Of a DNA stretch of 54,584 bases, positions 21,201 through 30,776 are shown one piece after another. Position 1 is the stretch's first letter. Every line of letters starts with the position of its first letter. Below the pieces are notes generated by a model. The model saw only the letters and a list, made by a program, of their open reading frames with translations, was not told the origin of the DNA and ran no database searches. Source of the stretch: Verrucomicrobiota bacterium (GTDB lineage Bacteria; Verrucomicrobiota; Verrucomicrobiia; Verrucomicrobiales; V1-33); contig QQNF01000022.1 of NCBI GenBank assembly GCA_003402705.1, forward strand, positions 1 to 54,584, given 5' to 3'. The position numbers and the translations under genes are program-made.

Positions 21201-24138
21201 CCGGATCGGTCCAAAACCGCTCCACCACTTCCCCGCGATGCTCAATCTCCACCAGCGCCCGCACCCGGTCATAACCAGATCCCCACAACGCCCGCAATTC
21301 CTCCCCAGGCTGCAATTCCCAGCTCGGAGCCCCCCGCCAGTACGGCACCCGCACCCCGAACCGCTCCGCTCCGGGATCCACCACCACCACATCCGCCTCC
21401 GCCCTCACTTCCTTCCCGAACCGGTCGTTCCCGCCATACACCACCCGGTACGCCCCCGCCCCTAACTTCACCTTCAGCGTCGTCTCTCCCCGCGCATCCG
21501 TCACCGCATCCCGCCGCACCACCCGCTCGCCCCGCGCCCAACCCTCCATCTCCAAACCCTCCTCACCACTCTCCCCGGCCAACCGCGGCCGCACCACCCG
21601 CTCCGGCATCACTAGCCGGAAAACCTCCACTTCCCCCTTCGCCGCCAGCGGCTCCCCATCAAGGCTCCGCGTCGTCACCCGCACCGCCACAGGCTCGTCC
21701 CGGGTCTGCCACGCCCCCATCTCCAACCCAGCCTGCATCGCCCGCTCCCCCACCCGCACACTCACCTCCGCACTCCGCGTCTCCCCAGCCCCATCCGTCA
21801 CATCCGCCGTCACTTCATAACGAAACCACGCATCGCCCCCCTCGCGCTCCATCTCCCAAGGCACCGCCACAAAACGCACCGCCACACTCCCATCCACACC
21901 CGTCACCGTCTCCCCGCGCCCCACTTCCCCCGCCCCGCTCCCGCCACCACTCCTCACCACCCGCGACACCCACGGAGCCCACTCCACCTCGCGCCTCACC
22001 CTCCACACCACTTTCGCCCCATCCACCGCCGCCCCACTGTACCCAGTCGCCCTAACCTTCACCTCCACTTCCCCACCCAATCTCGCCCCCGCCTCCGGCA
22101 TCCCCACCTCCACCCGGAACTTCGGCCGCTTGTACTCCTCCACCTGCACCGTCACCGACCCCGCTCCGTCTCCTAACGTCATCTCCCCGGTCACCCCCTG
22201 CCTCGGCGCCGTCACACTCCCGCTGAACGACCCGAACGCATTGCTCTCCACCGCCACCTTCGCCACCTCACGCTCATTCGCATCCCGCAGCACCACCTCC
22301 CGCTTCACCCCAGCCAGCACACCATACTCCCCGCGCTCCGCATCTCGCCGCGCATGAATCCCCTTGAATTGAATCGTCTGCCCCGGCCGGTAAATCGCCC
22401 GATCCGTGAAAAAATACGTCTTCACCGTCTCCGCCTCCACCTCCGCCGTCACTTCGTCCTCCTCACTCACCGCCATCTCCCCCTCATGCCACGCGATCAA
22501 CCCAAACGACGGCCGCTCCGCCACCGCCAATCGCACATGCCCATCCCCATCCGTCACACCCTTCACTTCCACCCGCGGCTTCTCCTCACCTTTCCCCTCC
22601 CCCCACAACGCCACCTCCGCGCCCGCCACCGGTTCCCCACTCTCCCCATCCACCACCCACGCATCCACCGCCGTCCCCCCATCCCGCGCCACCGCCCGAT
22701 GCATCAGCGCCAGCCGCGACACCACCACCGGCAAATACACCACGCCATTCTTCCGCCCACGGAAGTTCGCATCACCACTAACCACCAGCACATAAAACCC
22801 CGGCTTCAATCCCCCCGGCGCTGCCACCCGGTACTCGTGCTCCCGGTAATCCCCCGCCTTCGGCAAATCCCACGCCCACGCCTTCGCCGCCGTCTTCCTC
22901 ATCAACCGCCCCATCGCCTGCTCCTCCAACACCCCACTCATCTCCATCGGATCCAACCGCCGCCCCACCAGAATCAGCCGGAAATGCACACGGCTCAAAT
23001 TCGTCGCCCGCACCACCACCTCCGCCCCACCCGACGGCCACACGTTCTCCGTCGAAGCACTCAATCCCTTCGTCTCGATATTCTTCAACATATTCCGGCA
23101 CCCCGCCGCAAACACCGACCCAGGATGCTTCGCCAGCGCCCCGCTCACCACCGCATGCGCCTCCCCCGGCTCCTCGTCATTCACTAGCATCTCCCCCAGA
23201 GCCTCCGCCACCCGCACCGATACCTCATGCCCACCCCACCGCTCCAGCAACCCACGCAACTGCCGCTTCCATTCCCCCATTCCCTCCCGTCCCGCCTCAC
23301 CACCCGCCCACGCCAGCCGATCCACATCCAATAACACCCTCGCCCCCGGATCCGCATCCCCGCCATGAAACCTCAACGCCTCCTGAAACAACCGCACCAT
23401 CCGCACCCACCCATCATCCCCTCCCGGCTTCCACGCCAGAAACTCCCGCTCATCCCCCAACGCCGGCGTCCCCACTCCCCTCACCAACCCTGCCGCCCCG
23501 GCCTCCGCCGCCGCCAGCAGCTCCCAATGCCCCCGCGCCGCCCGCAACACAAAATCATACAAGGTCGGCTCATAACGATCCGGCAATCCCCCGCCCGGCA
23601 ACACCCGATCCCACCGCCCGATCGGCGTCCCCCGCAACACCTCCCGCTCCACCAGCGCCGCCTCAAACCTTCGCCCACACTCCGCCATCACCCGCCCCCA
23701 TCCCCACAGCATCACATCATCCCCACCCCCGCCCGCCACTTCCGTCCGATCCATCAACTCCCATCGCTTCTCCCGACTCCACCGACTCCAGTTCACCGCC
23801 GCAAAAGCCCGCAGCAACGGCCGCATCTCCGCCGTCCCCTCCGCCACCGCCCGATCCGACAACCGCAGCAGCGCCGTCTCATCATCATCCCCCGCCATCC
23901 TCGCCTCCGTCACCACCCGCCTCATCACCGCTTCCACCGCCTCATGCCACACGCCCTCAGCCCTCGCACCCGCCTCAATCCGCCGCAACTCCTCCAGCGC
24001 ACTCACCGGCCGCTCCTCCCTCAAAGCCAGCTCCACCTCCATCCACTCCTCTTTCCGCCCCGCCGCCCACACCTCCAACCTCGCAAGGCTCAAGGCTATC
24101 AGCAATACCATCACGCCGCGCAGCAGGGTCGGTTTCAT
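18211..24138 (-). CDS. Alpha-2-macroglobulin family protein, exported
   Basis: This 1975-residue protein resembles bacterial alpha-2-macroglobulins, periplasmic protease traps. A signal segment (MKPTLLRGVMVLLIALSLA) starts it, and ATG 24138 is preferred over 24180 for this reason. Typical blocks are present: an MG-domain entry YFFTDRAIYRPGQTIQFKG, an A2M segment LTFTMPESVTAWRFLGFAHD and the complement-like alpha-alpha toroid. A thioester-type motif C1440-A-E-Q1443 is retained, so covalent trapping is plausible. It lies 82 bp downstream of trpC on the same strand. No penicillin-binding protein 1C gene, the usual partner of the E. coli type, is adjacent. The coding strand is very G-rich. Confidence 0.9.
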   Translation of the reverse strand: MKPTLLRGVMVLLIALSLARLEVWAAGRKEEWMEVELALREERPVSALEELRRIEAGARAEGVWHEAVEAVMRRVVTEARMAGDDDETALLRLSDRAVAEGTAEMRPLLRAFAAVNWSRWSREKRWELMDRTEVAGGGGDDVMLWGWGRVMAECGRRFEAALVEREVLRGTPIGRWDRVLPGGGLPDRYEPTLYDFVLRAARGHWELLAAAEAGAAGLVRGVGTPALGDEREFLAWKPGGDDGWVRMVRLFQEALRFHGGDADPGARVLLDVDRLAWAGGEAGREGMGEWKRQLRGLLERWGGHEVSVRVAEALGEMLVNDEEPGEAHAVVSGALAKHPGSVFAAGCRNMLKNIETKGLSASTENVWPSGGAEVVVRATNLSRVHFRLILVGRRLDPMEMSGVLEEQAMGRLMRKTAAKAWAWDLPKAGDYREHEYRVAAPGGLKPGFYVLVVSGDANFRGRKNGVVYLPVVVSRLALMHRAVARDGGTAVDAWVVDGESGEPVAGAEVALWGEGKGEEKPRVEVKGVTDGDGHVRLAVAERPSFGLIAWHEGEMAVSEEDEVTAEVEAETVKTYFFTDRAIYRPGQTIQFKGIHARRDAERGEYGVLAGVKREVVLRDANEREVAKVAVESNAFGSFSGSVTAPRQGVTGEMTLGDGAGSVTVQVEEYKRPKFRVEVGMPEAGARLGGEVEVKVRATGYSGAAVDGAKVVWRVRREVEWAPWVSRVVRSGGGSGAGEVGRGETVTGVDGSVAVRFVAVPWEMEREGGDAWFRYEVTADVTDGAGETRSAEVSVRVGERAMQAGLEMGAWQTRDEPVAVRVTTRSLDGEPLAAKGEVEVFRLVMPERVVRPRLAGESGEEGLEMEGWARGERVVRRDAVTDARGETTLKVKLGAGAYRVVYGGNDRFGKEVRAEADVVVVDPGAERFGVRVPYWRGAPSWELQPGEELRALWGSGYDRVRALVEIEHRGEVVERFWTDPARSQQGIRYRITEAHRGGLNVRISQVRERRMVSEVIPVRVPWRNKELVVKWEHMTSKLKPGATDTWSLTIGGAGAERAAVEMAAVLYDGSLESMKEHRWVEAFDGFRREPEAGPMGMRHAFEELETLVDDWDPDLEPDRTWRREWVVRAEFEGSGELYGMSGVNSKVTRGLRFGRDAISRDAVDGLLAAPAPVMAVGGASAYVSPAAEAEGGEKAVSDGGGPVAGITARKNFQETAFFQPVVMSGADGTVKLTFTMPESVTAWRFLGFAHDRKLRSGLVSGETVTARDLMVQANPPRFLREGDEVEMAVKVTNQSEREQSGTARLSFADGESGAAADAALGLTVSEQTFTVPAKESRSLTWRVRVPDGQGFLTWKAVAGTTEVSDGEEGWLPVLSRRVLVTESLPLGMGGVGEKAYVFEKLAAGGGSETLRHQGLSVELTSRPGWAAVMALPYLMEFPHECAEQIFNRYYANALARHLALSDPEIRRVFDVWRDVQVDALESPLLKNGDLKAVLMEETPWMREAAKESEQRRNAGELFDASRLDAETAGVLAKLEGLQLKGGSWPWFAGGGTNERITLYVLAGFGKLERLGIKVESEMIDEAVEWADEWLEREHREAVRADRKEKGDRLTDLVALWLYGRSGLKEGRPVADESRKALEYFLGQARTKWMKKPRMVQAQAAIGMKRFGDAEGARLVLASLRERSVYREETGRYWAEKRELWRWEEAPVETQAMMVEAFREIGGDEERAGECEQWLLGQKRTHSWPTTKATADAVHAVMGGGKAGWSGGGTAKVRVGSREVVPERREAGSGYFRERIPAAEITGESARVVLKQTAAGSAWGAVHWVYLEDAEKVTAAAAGGPLTVRKQLLVRVAGEKGPELRAVAGKVRVGDEVVVRVEVRSDRELEFVHLKDERPASCEPTGVLSGWREQGGVGYYESTRDTAVHYFIETLPKGVHVFEYSVRVQQRGACRSGLATVESLYAPEFRSHGVAGVLKAE

Positions 24139-24220
24139 GCCCCAGACTTCACCACAGCACACCCGCCCCGTCCAGCGCACAGGCTCACCATTCCCTCACC
24201 CGCTTTCCCTTACCCCTCCC

Positions 24221-25000
24221 TCACACAATCGCCATGAATTCCTGAATCGTCTGCCCCGGATTCCCACTCCGCATCAACGCCTCGCCCACCAGGATCGCAT
24301 CCGCTCCCCACTCCCTCACCCGCCTCACATCCTCCACCGTCCGAATCCCGCTCTCGCTCACTAGCACCACATCATCCGGCACCTCCTCCCCCAACTCCCC
24401 AGTCGTCTCCAGATGAACCTCAAACGTCTTCAGATTCCGGTTATTCACCCCAATGATCCTCGCGTCCGTCTCCAGCGCCCGCTCCAATTCCTCACGGTCA
24501 TGCACCTCCACCAGCACATCCAGCATGCACGCCGCCGCCGTCTCCAGCAATCGCTTCAAGTCATCCTGCCCCAGCGCCGCCACAATCAAAAGAATCGCAT
24601 CCGCCCCAGCCACCGACGCCTCCCAGATCTGCAAGTCATCAATAATGAAATCCTTCCTCAGCAGCGGCACCGACGTCACCGCCCGAATCTTCGGCAGAAA
24701 ACTCAGATGCCCCTGAAAATACTTTTCATCCGTCAGCACCGAAATCGCCGACGCCCCCGCCCGGTCATACCCAGTCGCCACCGCCACCGCATCAAAATCC
24801 GCCGCAATCACCCCAGCCGACGGCGACGCCTTCTTCACCTCAGCAATCAACCCCACTCCACCCTCCTCCCCGCGCAGCGCACTCTCAAAACTCCGGAACT
24901 CATTCCGCTCCAAGGCCGCATGCCTCAGCTTGTCCGCCAATGGCCGGATCTTCTCCACTTCAAGGCGCTTCTGGGCTATAATCTCGGCAAGCTTGTTCAT
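24221..25000 (-). CDS. trpC: Indole-3-glycerol phosphate synthase
   Basis: TrpC closes the indole ring in tryptophan biosynthesis, converting CdRP to indole-3-glycerol phosphate with loss of CO2. The 259-residue (beta/alpha)8 barrel has the family signature in order: IAEVKKASPSAG with the catalytic Lys, VLTDEKYFQG, LLRKDFIID, VEVHDREEL, GVNNRNLKTF and VSESGI. Length is normal. No other trp gene is nearby, so the pathway is dispersed in this genome. Transcription may continue into the macroglobulin gene 82 bp downstream; no terminator is visible between them. Confidence 0.95.
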   Translation of the reverse strand: MNKLAEIIAQKRLEVEKIRPLADKLRHAALERNEFRSFESALRGEEGGVGLIAEVKKASPSAGVIAADFDAVAVATGYDRAGASAISVLTDEKYFQGHLSFLPKIRAVTSVPLLRKDFIIDDLQIWEASVAGADAILLIVAALGQDDLKRLLETAAACMLDVLVEVHDREELERALETDARIIGVNNRNLKTFEVHLETTGELGEEVPDDVVLVSESGIRTVEDVRRVREWGADAILVGEALMRSGNPGQTIQEFMAIV

Positions 25001-25098
25001 GATCGTTTCGTAGGAACTGCAAGAAACTGAAAATGAGACTTGCGCAATTCAGGATTTAGGGAATTATCCCGACGCCTCGCAAGACGCGGGCGTTGATT

Positions 25099-25173
25099 GC
25101 GGGTGTAGCTCAGGGGTAGAGCGCAACCTTGCCAAGGTTGATGTCGGGCGTTCGAATCGCCTCACCCGCTCCA
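25099..25173 (+). tRNA. tRNA-Gly (anticodon GCC)
   Basis: The cloverleaf can be drawn by hand. The acceptor stem GCGGGTG (25099-25105) pairs with CACCCGC (25163-25169). The D arm is GCTC/GAGC, the anticodon stem CAACC/GGTTG with loop TTGCCAA (anticodon GCC), and the T arm GGGCG/CGCCT around TTCGAAT with one G-U pair. The discriminator T is followed by an encoded CCA. It is divergent from trpC. Confidence 0.97.
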
Positions 25174-25188
25174 CTCTCCCAGTGGAGC
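25168..25188 (+). terminator. Hairpin at the tRNA 3' end
   Basis: GCTCCACT (25168-25175) and AGTGGAGC (25181-25188) form a perfect 8-bp stem with loop CTCCC. It overlaps the last acceptor bases and the CCA. There is no T-run, so it may be a processing or transcript-end structure rather than a standard intrinsic terminator. Confidence 0.4.
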
Positions 25189-25407
25189 AACCGCAATCCA
25201 GACCGGCTCCCACTCGCTTCTACCGGGCCTCCAGCCACCGCACCTCCCAACTGCGCACCCTCGCGCCCAGCAGGCACGCCCTTCCCTCGCAAGGCTCTCC
25301 AGCCCTCCACATCAAGGCAGACAACCCCTCCCTCCATGACGCCACCGGCGACATCAAGGTCGACACACGCTCCGATCAGTTCGTCTCCTTCAACCCCCGC
25401 CCACCCA

Positions 25408-26250
25408 TCACCCCCGCACCCGCGGCACCGCCACCTCCGGCTTGCCAGCCAGCCGCCGCGTCGGCGGTGCCCCAGCCGCCGCCAGAAAATCCTCGTACCG
25501 GATCACTTCCATCCGCCGGTCAAGGTGCTCCACTATCGCCGTCCGGCTCTCCACCCAGTCGCCGCTGTTCAGATAGTGAATCCCGTCAAGCATCTTGTCC
25601 GCCGGTGTGTGAATGTGCCCGCAGATGATCCCGTACGCCCCTTTGTGCCGCGCCAATTCCTTCAACTGATCCTCATATCTCCCCGCAAAACTCACCGCCT
25701 GCTTCACCCGCGCCTTGATCGCCTTGCTCAGCGAAAAATACTCTTTCCCCCTCAGCCGTCGCCACCAGTTCCACACCCGGTTCAATCGCAGCAACTGATC
25801 ATACCCCACCGCCCCAACCACACTCAGCCACCGGCAGTGCGTCGTCACCTGATCAAACACATCCCCGTGCAGCACCAGATACCGGCCCCGCGGCGTCTCA
25901 TGCACATGCTCGTTCGCAATCTGCAGCCGCGCAAACCGCAACGGCATGAACCGCCTCAGCTCGTCATCATGATTGCCTCGCAGATACACAATCTCCGTCT
26001 GCTCCTTCTCCATCTTCCGCAGCACCAATCTCACAAACCGCGTGTGCGCCGTGCTCCAGTGATAGGGCTTCCGCCTCAAATGCCACGAGTCAATAATATC
26101 CCCATTCAGCACAAGCTTCTCACATCGCGTCCGCCTCAGAAAATCATTCACCTCCGATATCTTGCAGTCCGGTGTCCCTAAATGGACATCGGAAAGAAAT
26201 ATGGTTCGGTAACGCAGGGTTCGGGGGGTGGTCTGGTCGTTGTTGGTCAT
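25408..26250 (-). CDS. LpxH-like metallophosphoesterase
   Basis: The 280-residue protein is a calcineurin-like phosphoesterase of the UDP-2,3-diacylglucosamine pyrophosphatase group. The metal-binding blocks are complete: D21-V-H23 in FLSDVHLG, G50-D51 in NGDIID, GNHD at 92-95, an HGDVFD segment near 125 and GHIHTP near 223. LpxH performs the fourth step of lipid A synthesis. Sequences of this length with a WNWWRRLRG segment also act on other nucleotide-linked or lipid substrates, so lpxH is not assigned. The ATG at 26250 is taken because it lies 7 bp after the glycosyltransferase stop; the two form an operon. A longer frame to 26355 overlaps that gene and adds only arginine-rich residues. 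Confidence 0.85.
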   Translation of the reverse strand: MTNNDQTTPRTLRYRTIFLSDVHLGTPDCKISEVNDFLRRTRCEKLVLNGDIIDSWHLRRKPYHWSTAHTRFVRLVLRKMEKEQTEIVYLRGNHDDELRRFMPLRFARLQIANEHVHETPRGRYLVLHGDVFDQVTTHCRWLSVVGAVGYDQLLRLNRVWNWWRRLRGKEYFSLSKAIKARVKQAVSFAGRYEDQLKELARHKGAYGIICGHIHTPADKMLDGIHYLNSGDWVESRTAIVEHLDRRMEVIRYEDFLAAAGAPPTRRLAGKPEVAVPRVRG

Positions 26251-26257
26251 GGAAATT

Positions 26258-27400
26258 TCAGGTCGCCGACGGCGAAGGCACCGTCGGCGGGATCGCTCCC
26301 TCCGGCCACTCCCCAGCCGCTCCCCGCCGGAGCACCGCTTCAAACCTTCCCACAACCACCTCCCACGTCAACCCCAGCGCCGTCCGCCGCGCCCCGCGGC
26401 AAACCGGCAGCCGCTGCTCCTCAGACATCTGCACCACCCGCCCCAGCAACCGCGCATACCCAGCATCGCTCCCCGGCGTCTCCACCCACCCGTTCACCCC
26501 GTGCACCACATGCTCCCGCACCACCCCGGAATCAAACGCCACCACAGGCAACCCGCTCGCCATCCCTTCCAGTATCTCTCTCCCTCCCGTCTCCGTCATG
26601 CTCGGCAACGCCAGCAGATCACACGACGCCGCCGTCACCGCAAGTCTCCGCCGATCCATCCGGCCAGTGTAAACCGCCCACGGCCACCGCTCCCGGCACT
26701 CCTCCAGAAACGGCCCCTCCCCAGCCACCACCGCCTGCACCCTCACCCCTCGGCTCTGCAACCCCTTCACAGCCTCCAGCACCAGCGGCACATTCCCCTC
26801 CCGTACCACCCCCCCACCCATCAACCCCACCGTAAGCCACGGACTCACCCCCCACGTCCTCCTCATCGCCTCGTCCCGGTGATCAGGATGAAACCAATCG
26901 CAATCCACCCCGCTCCCCACCCGCACCACCCGACCATACCCGCCCTTCTCCAGCGTCTCCACCTCCCCGCGACTCGCCACCACCGAAAATGCCCCAAGGC
27001 CATGCACCCAATGCTGCACTCTCCCCGCCGGACGCCCCAGCCATCCCAGCCCGCCTCTCGCCACACGCTCCCCAAAACCCTCTCGATACTCCATCCCAAA
27101 CGGAATCCGCAGACAGCGCGCCGCCGCCACCGCTCCCATCCCCCGCCATCCCCCCATCGCCACATAGACCACCTCCGGCCGCTCCTCCCGCCACGCCCCC
27201 ACCAACCGACCCCACGGATTCATCCCCATCCGCCTCACCAGACAACCTCCCACTCGCTCTTCAGCACCACAACCCGCCCCACCACTCCACACCCTCACAT
27301 CATGCCCAAGCCCAGCCAATCCCCCACCCAGCTTCTCCAGCACCCATGACCGTCCCCCAACATCAGGCAGGTGTGTCTCCGTGACAATCGCAACTCGCAT
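26258..27400 (-). CDS. Glycosyltransferase, GT4 family (GT-B fold)
   Basis: The 380-residue protein starts MRVAIVTETHLPDVGG, the typical glycine-rich N-terminus of GT-B retaining glycosyltransferases. It has the GT4 donor-site block ETGGREILEGMASGLPVVAFDSG with the E-x7-E arrangement. It is most like GDP-mannose- or UDP-sugar-dependent enzymes that glycosylate membrane lipids or polysaccharide. Donor and acceptor cannot be read from the sequence. The next gene on the same strand, an LpxH-like phosphoesterase, begins 7 bp after its stop, which suggests a shared role in envelope lipid or glycan synthesis. It is divergent from the Smr gene at 27545. Confidence 0.88.
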   Translation of the reverse strand: MRVAIVTETHLPDVGGRSWVLEKLGGGLAGLGHDVRVWSGGAGCGAEERVGGCLVRRMGMNPWGRLVGAWREERPEVVYVAMGGWRGMGAVAAARCLRIPFGMEYREGFGERVARGGLGWLGRPAGRVQHWVHGLGAFSVVASRGEVETLEKGGYGRVVRVGSGVDCDWFHPDHRDEAMRRTWGVSPWLTVGLMGGGVVREGNVPLVLEAVKGLQSRGVRVQAVVAGEGPFLEECRERWPWAVYTGRMDRRRLAVTAASCDLLALPSMTETGGREILEGMASGLPVVAFDSGVVREHVVHGVNGWVETPGSDAGYARLLGRVVQMSEEQRLPVCRGARRTALGLTWEVVVGRFEAVLRRGAAGEWPEGAIPPTVPSPSAT

Positions 27401-27544
27401 GGTTCAATTCATGCCATCTCAGGCATTCCCCATTTATACAAGTTCCCTTCATATTCCGAAACCCTTTATCGTGCCGTTTCCGCTACAAGCCGCCTCCGCT
27501 CCCCTTCTCCTCACCTCCACCACCCTCGCCCCACTCCCTTCCCC

Positions 27545-27910
27545 ATGGACCGCCTCATCCCCTGCCCAGGCTGCAGTATGCCCGTCTCCCCAACCAACGA
27601 CCCAACCTGCCCCAAATGCAGCTCCCCAGTCCTCGGCCACGTCTTCCGCGGTCTCCTCGAAGTCGATGTCGCCCACTCCGGCGAATCATGGGAAACCGCC
27701 CGATCCAAAATCACCGCCGCCATCAACCAAGGCATCCTCCATGGCCACAAAGGCGTCAAAATCATCCACGGCTACGGCGCTTCCTCCGGCCGCGCACGCA
27801 TCCGCCACGAAGCCATCCTCCTCCTCCGCTCCCTCGCCTCCGCCACCTCCGGCCGTCTCTCCCAAGACCGCCACAACCCCGGCGCACACATCCTCTGGCT
27901 CAATCGCTGA
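27545..27910 (+). CDS. Zinc-ribbon plus Smr-domain protein
   Basis: The 121-residue protein begins with a four-Cys ribbon (C7, C10, C22, C25), followed by a small MutS-related (Smr) domain. That domain runs from a degenerate LDLH-like LEVDVAHSG near residue 38 to the VKIIHGYG motif near 73-80. Smr domains are nucleic-acid nicking or binding modules. The first motif here lacks the usual LDxH, so nuclease activity is uncertain. The ATG at 27545 is chosen because upstream codons (frame open from 27371) are of low quality. It is divergent from the glycosyltransferase, with 144 bp between. Confidence 0.75.
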   Translation: MDRLIPCPGCSMPVSPTNDPTCPKCSSPVLGHVFRGLLEVDVAHSGESWETARSKITAAINQGILHGHKGVKIIHGYGASSGRARIRHEAILLLRSLASATSGRLSQDRHNPGAHILWLNR

Positions 27911-28187
27911 CCACCTCCCCCATCGCAATCCCGCGATCTTCCTCTTGACCCTTCAGGGTTCCGAACGACCTGTCGAACCTGATTTTACAGTCCCTGCGCT
28001 TCGGGGATGCACAAACACCGCCTCCGCTCACCACGGAGGCTCACGGGGGCCCGCCTCCTGTGCGGAGTCGACAGCGCCGGCCCCTCGGATCCTCCGGGCT
28101 TACCTCCCCGACGGCTCCGCCTGACTCTACTTTTCCCCCTTCCCTTTCCCCAATCCCTTTCCACCCCTTCCCCATCTCCTCTTCCCC
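27911..28187. other. Intergenic region upstream of mreB
   Basis: No convincing gene is seen in this 277-bp stretch. It contains small inverted repeats, for example CCTCCG and CGGAGG separated by 7 bp around 28020-28040, and a TTGACC at about 27946. It probably carries the promoter of the mre operon, but no confident -35/-10 pair can be placed. Confidence 0.4.
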
Positions 28188-29225
<1,038 letters not shown>

Positions 29226-29319
29226 TCCCATGAGCCGCCACGGCAGCGCCGCCACCCACCCGCTCCCAGCGGATGCCGCGGTCCCGCCCCTCGTCACCGC
29301 CCGCGACTGACAGGCCGCC

Positions 29320-30177
29320 ATGAACCGCCTCAACCTCATCGCCCTCGCCGTCTTCACAGGACTGCTGGTCTGGGTCTTCACATTCAATTCCCCCAAAACG
29401 CGCCTCATCCAGACGCGCGTCAACGCCGCCTTCGCCTCCTTCAAACGCAGCGGCGCAGAAGTCCAGGGTGCCCTCTCCGGCAACGCCGACATCCAGAAGT
29501 CTCCCGCCCAGCTCCTCTCCGAAAACGAACGGCTCACCATCGAAAACGCAGAACTCCGCGTCTACAAATCCCGCGTCGATCAGCTCCAGTCCGAAGTCTC
29601 CCGCCTCGATTACCTCCTCGGCTTCGTCAAACGCCAGGACACCGCCCTCATCCCGGCCAAAATCCTCGCCCGCAAAACCGCCGCATGGTACCGCCAGGCC
29701 ACCATCGACAAGGGCCGCAACCAAGGCGTTCTCGACGGTAGCCCCATCGTCATCCCCACCGGCACCGACGGCCGCCCAGCCCTCGTCGGCCGCGTCGCCC
29801 GCGCCGACGCCAACGAAGCCGAAATCCTCTTCATCTCCGACGAACTCTGCAAAGTCGCCGCCCGCATCGAGGGCTCCGGCGAACGCGGGCTCCTCGAAGG
29901 CATGCGCGTCTCCGCCGCCAGACGGCCGGAACTCCGCCTCCGCTATCTTCCCCGTAACGCTGCCATCAAGCAAGGCCAGAAGGTCCTCAGCCATGACAGC
30001 ACCAACCGCTTCCCGCCGGACATCCTGCTCGGCACCGTGATCGATTTCCGCGACGGCGACGCCTCCAGCGAGGCCATCGTGGAACCTGCCGTAAATCTGG
30101 ATGATTTACCGTACGTGCTAGTGATGCAGTTGGTGCCGGAGGAAACCCACGCCCCTCCAGCCGCTGCACCGAAATGA
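29320..30177 (+). CDS. mreC: Rod-shape determining protein MreC
   Basis: MreC links the MreB filament to the periplasmic elongation machinery. The 285-residue protein has a single N-terminal membrane helix (LIALAVFTGLLVWVFTF, about residues 5-21). A coiled coil follows at roughly 60-105 (LLSENERLTIENAELRVYK) and then the beta-barrel MreC domain with DKGRNQGVLDGSPIV and the late LLGTVIDF segment. Length is usual. It starts 94 bp after mreB, and its stop overlaps mreD by ATGA. Confidence 0.92.
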   Translation: MNRLNLIALAVFTGLLVWVFTFNSPKTRLIQTRVNAAFASFKRSGAEVQGALSGNADIQKSPAQLLSENERLTIENAELRVYKSRVDQLQSEVSRLDYLLGFVKRQDTALIPAKILARKTAAWYRQATIDKGRNQGVLDGSPIVIPTGTDGRPALVGRVARADANEAEILFISDELCKVAARIEGSGERGLLEGMRVSAARRPELRLRYLPRNAAIKQGQKVLSHDSTNRFPPDILLGTVIDFRDGDASSEAIVEPAVNLDDLPYVLVMQLVPEETHAPPAAAPK

Positions 30178-30776
30178 TCTTCGTCCTCCTCCTCTTCGTC
30201 CTCACTGGCTTCGGGCTCATCCTCCAGGACTTCATCCCGGCCGTCGATGCGGTCTACCACGCCCGCATCCTCGTCGTCCCAGTCATCTTCTTCGCCGGTG
30301 CCCTCAGCGTCCCCTACCCGCTGATGCTCCTCCTCGCCTTCGTCACCGGCTTCGTGTGGGACGCTCTCAACTCCATCCCCGCAGCCTTCCCCGACGTCGT
30401 CGCCGCCGCCGTCCAGGTCGGAGCCCCGCCCCCCGTCTCCGGCGGCACCTTCGGCATCACCATCTTCTTCTACGCCCTCCTCGGATCCCTCCTCCACGGC
30501 ATCCGCCCTCTCTTCCGCAGCGGCCGATGGGAACTCCCCCTCATCATGACCACCGCCGCCCTCGTCCTCCTCCTCGTCCTCGAATTCGCCCAAATCAACT
30601 TCCGCCGCGGCGGCTTCTCCTTCCCTCCGGAGGTCTGGCACCACATCATCGCCACCGCCATGCTCTCCTCAGTCCTCGTCCCCCTCGTCTTCCTCTTCAT
30701 CTACAGGCTCGCCCGTCTCACCGGATACCGCATCCGCTTCGATAACATCTACCACCGCCGTCGCCTCCCATCATGA
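30174..30776 (+). CDS. mreD: Rod-shape determining protein MreD-like membrane protein
   Basis: This 200-residue polytopic membrane protein lies between mreC and mrdA, overlapping each by ATGA. Hydrophobic segments start at about residues 1, 35, 48, 88, 115 and 158. MreD proteins are poorly conserved in sequence, so the name rests mainly on position, size and topology. The tail RLTGYRIRFDNIYHRRRLPS is basic and probably cytosolic. Confidence 0.85.
   Translation: MIFVLLLFVLTGFGLILQDFIPAVDAVYHARILVVPVIFFAGALSVPYPLMLLLAFVTGFVWDALNSIPAAFPDVVAAAVQVGAPPPVSGGTFGITIFFYALLGSLLHGIRPLFRSGRWELPLIMTTAALVLLLVLEFAQINFRRGGFSFPPEVWHHIIATAMLSSVLVPLVFLFIYRLARLTGYRIRFDNIYHRRRLPS

Noticed and set aside
25110..25337. 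Minus-strand frame encoding ...GEAIRTPDINLGKVALYP
   Set aside because: It is antisense to the tRNA-Gly gene; this peptide is a well-known false annotation arising from tRNA sequence.
29230..29310. 26-codon frame between mreB and mreC
   Set aside because: Too short, of low complexity and without any recognisable motif or ribosome binding site.
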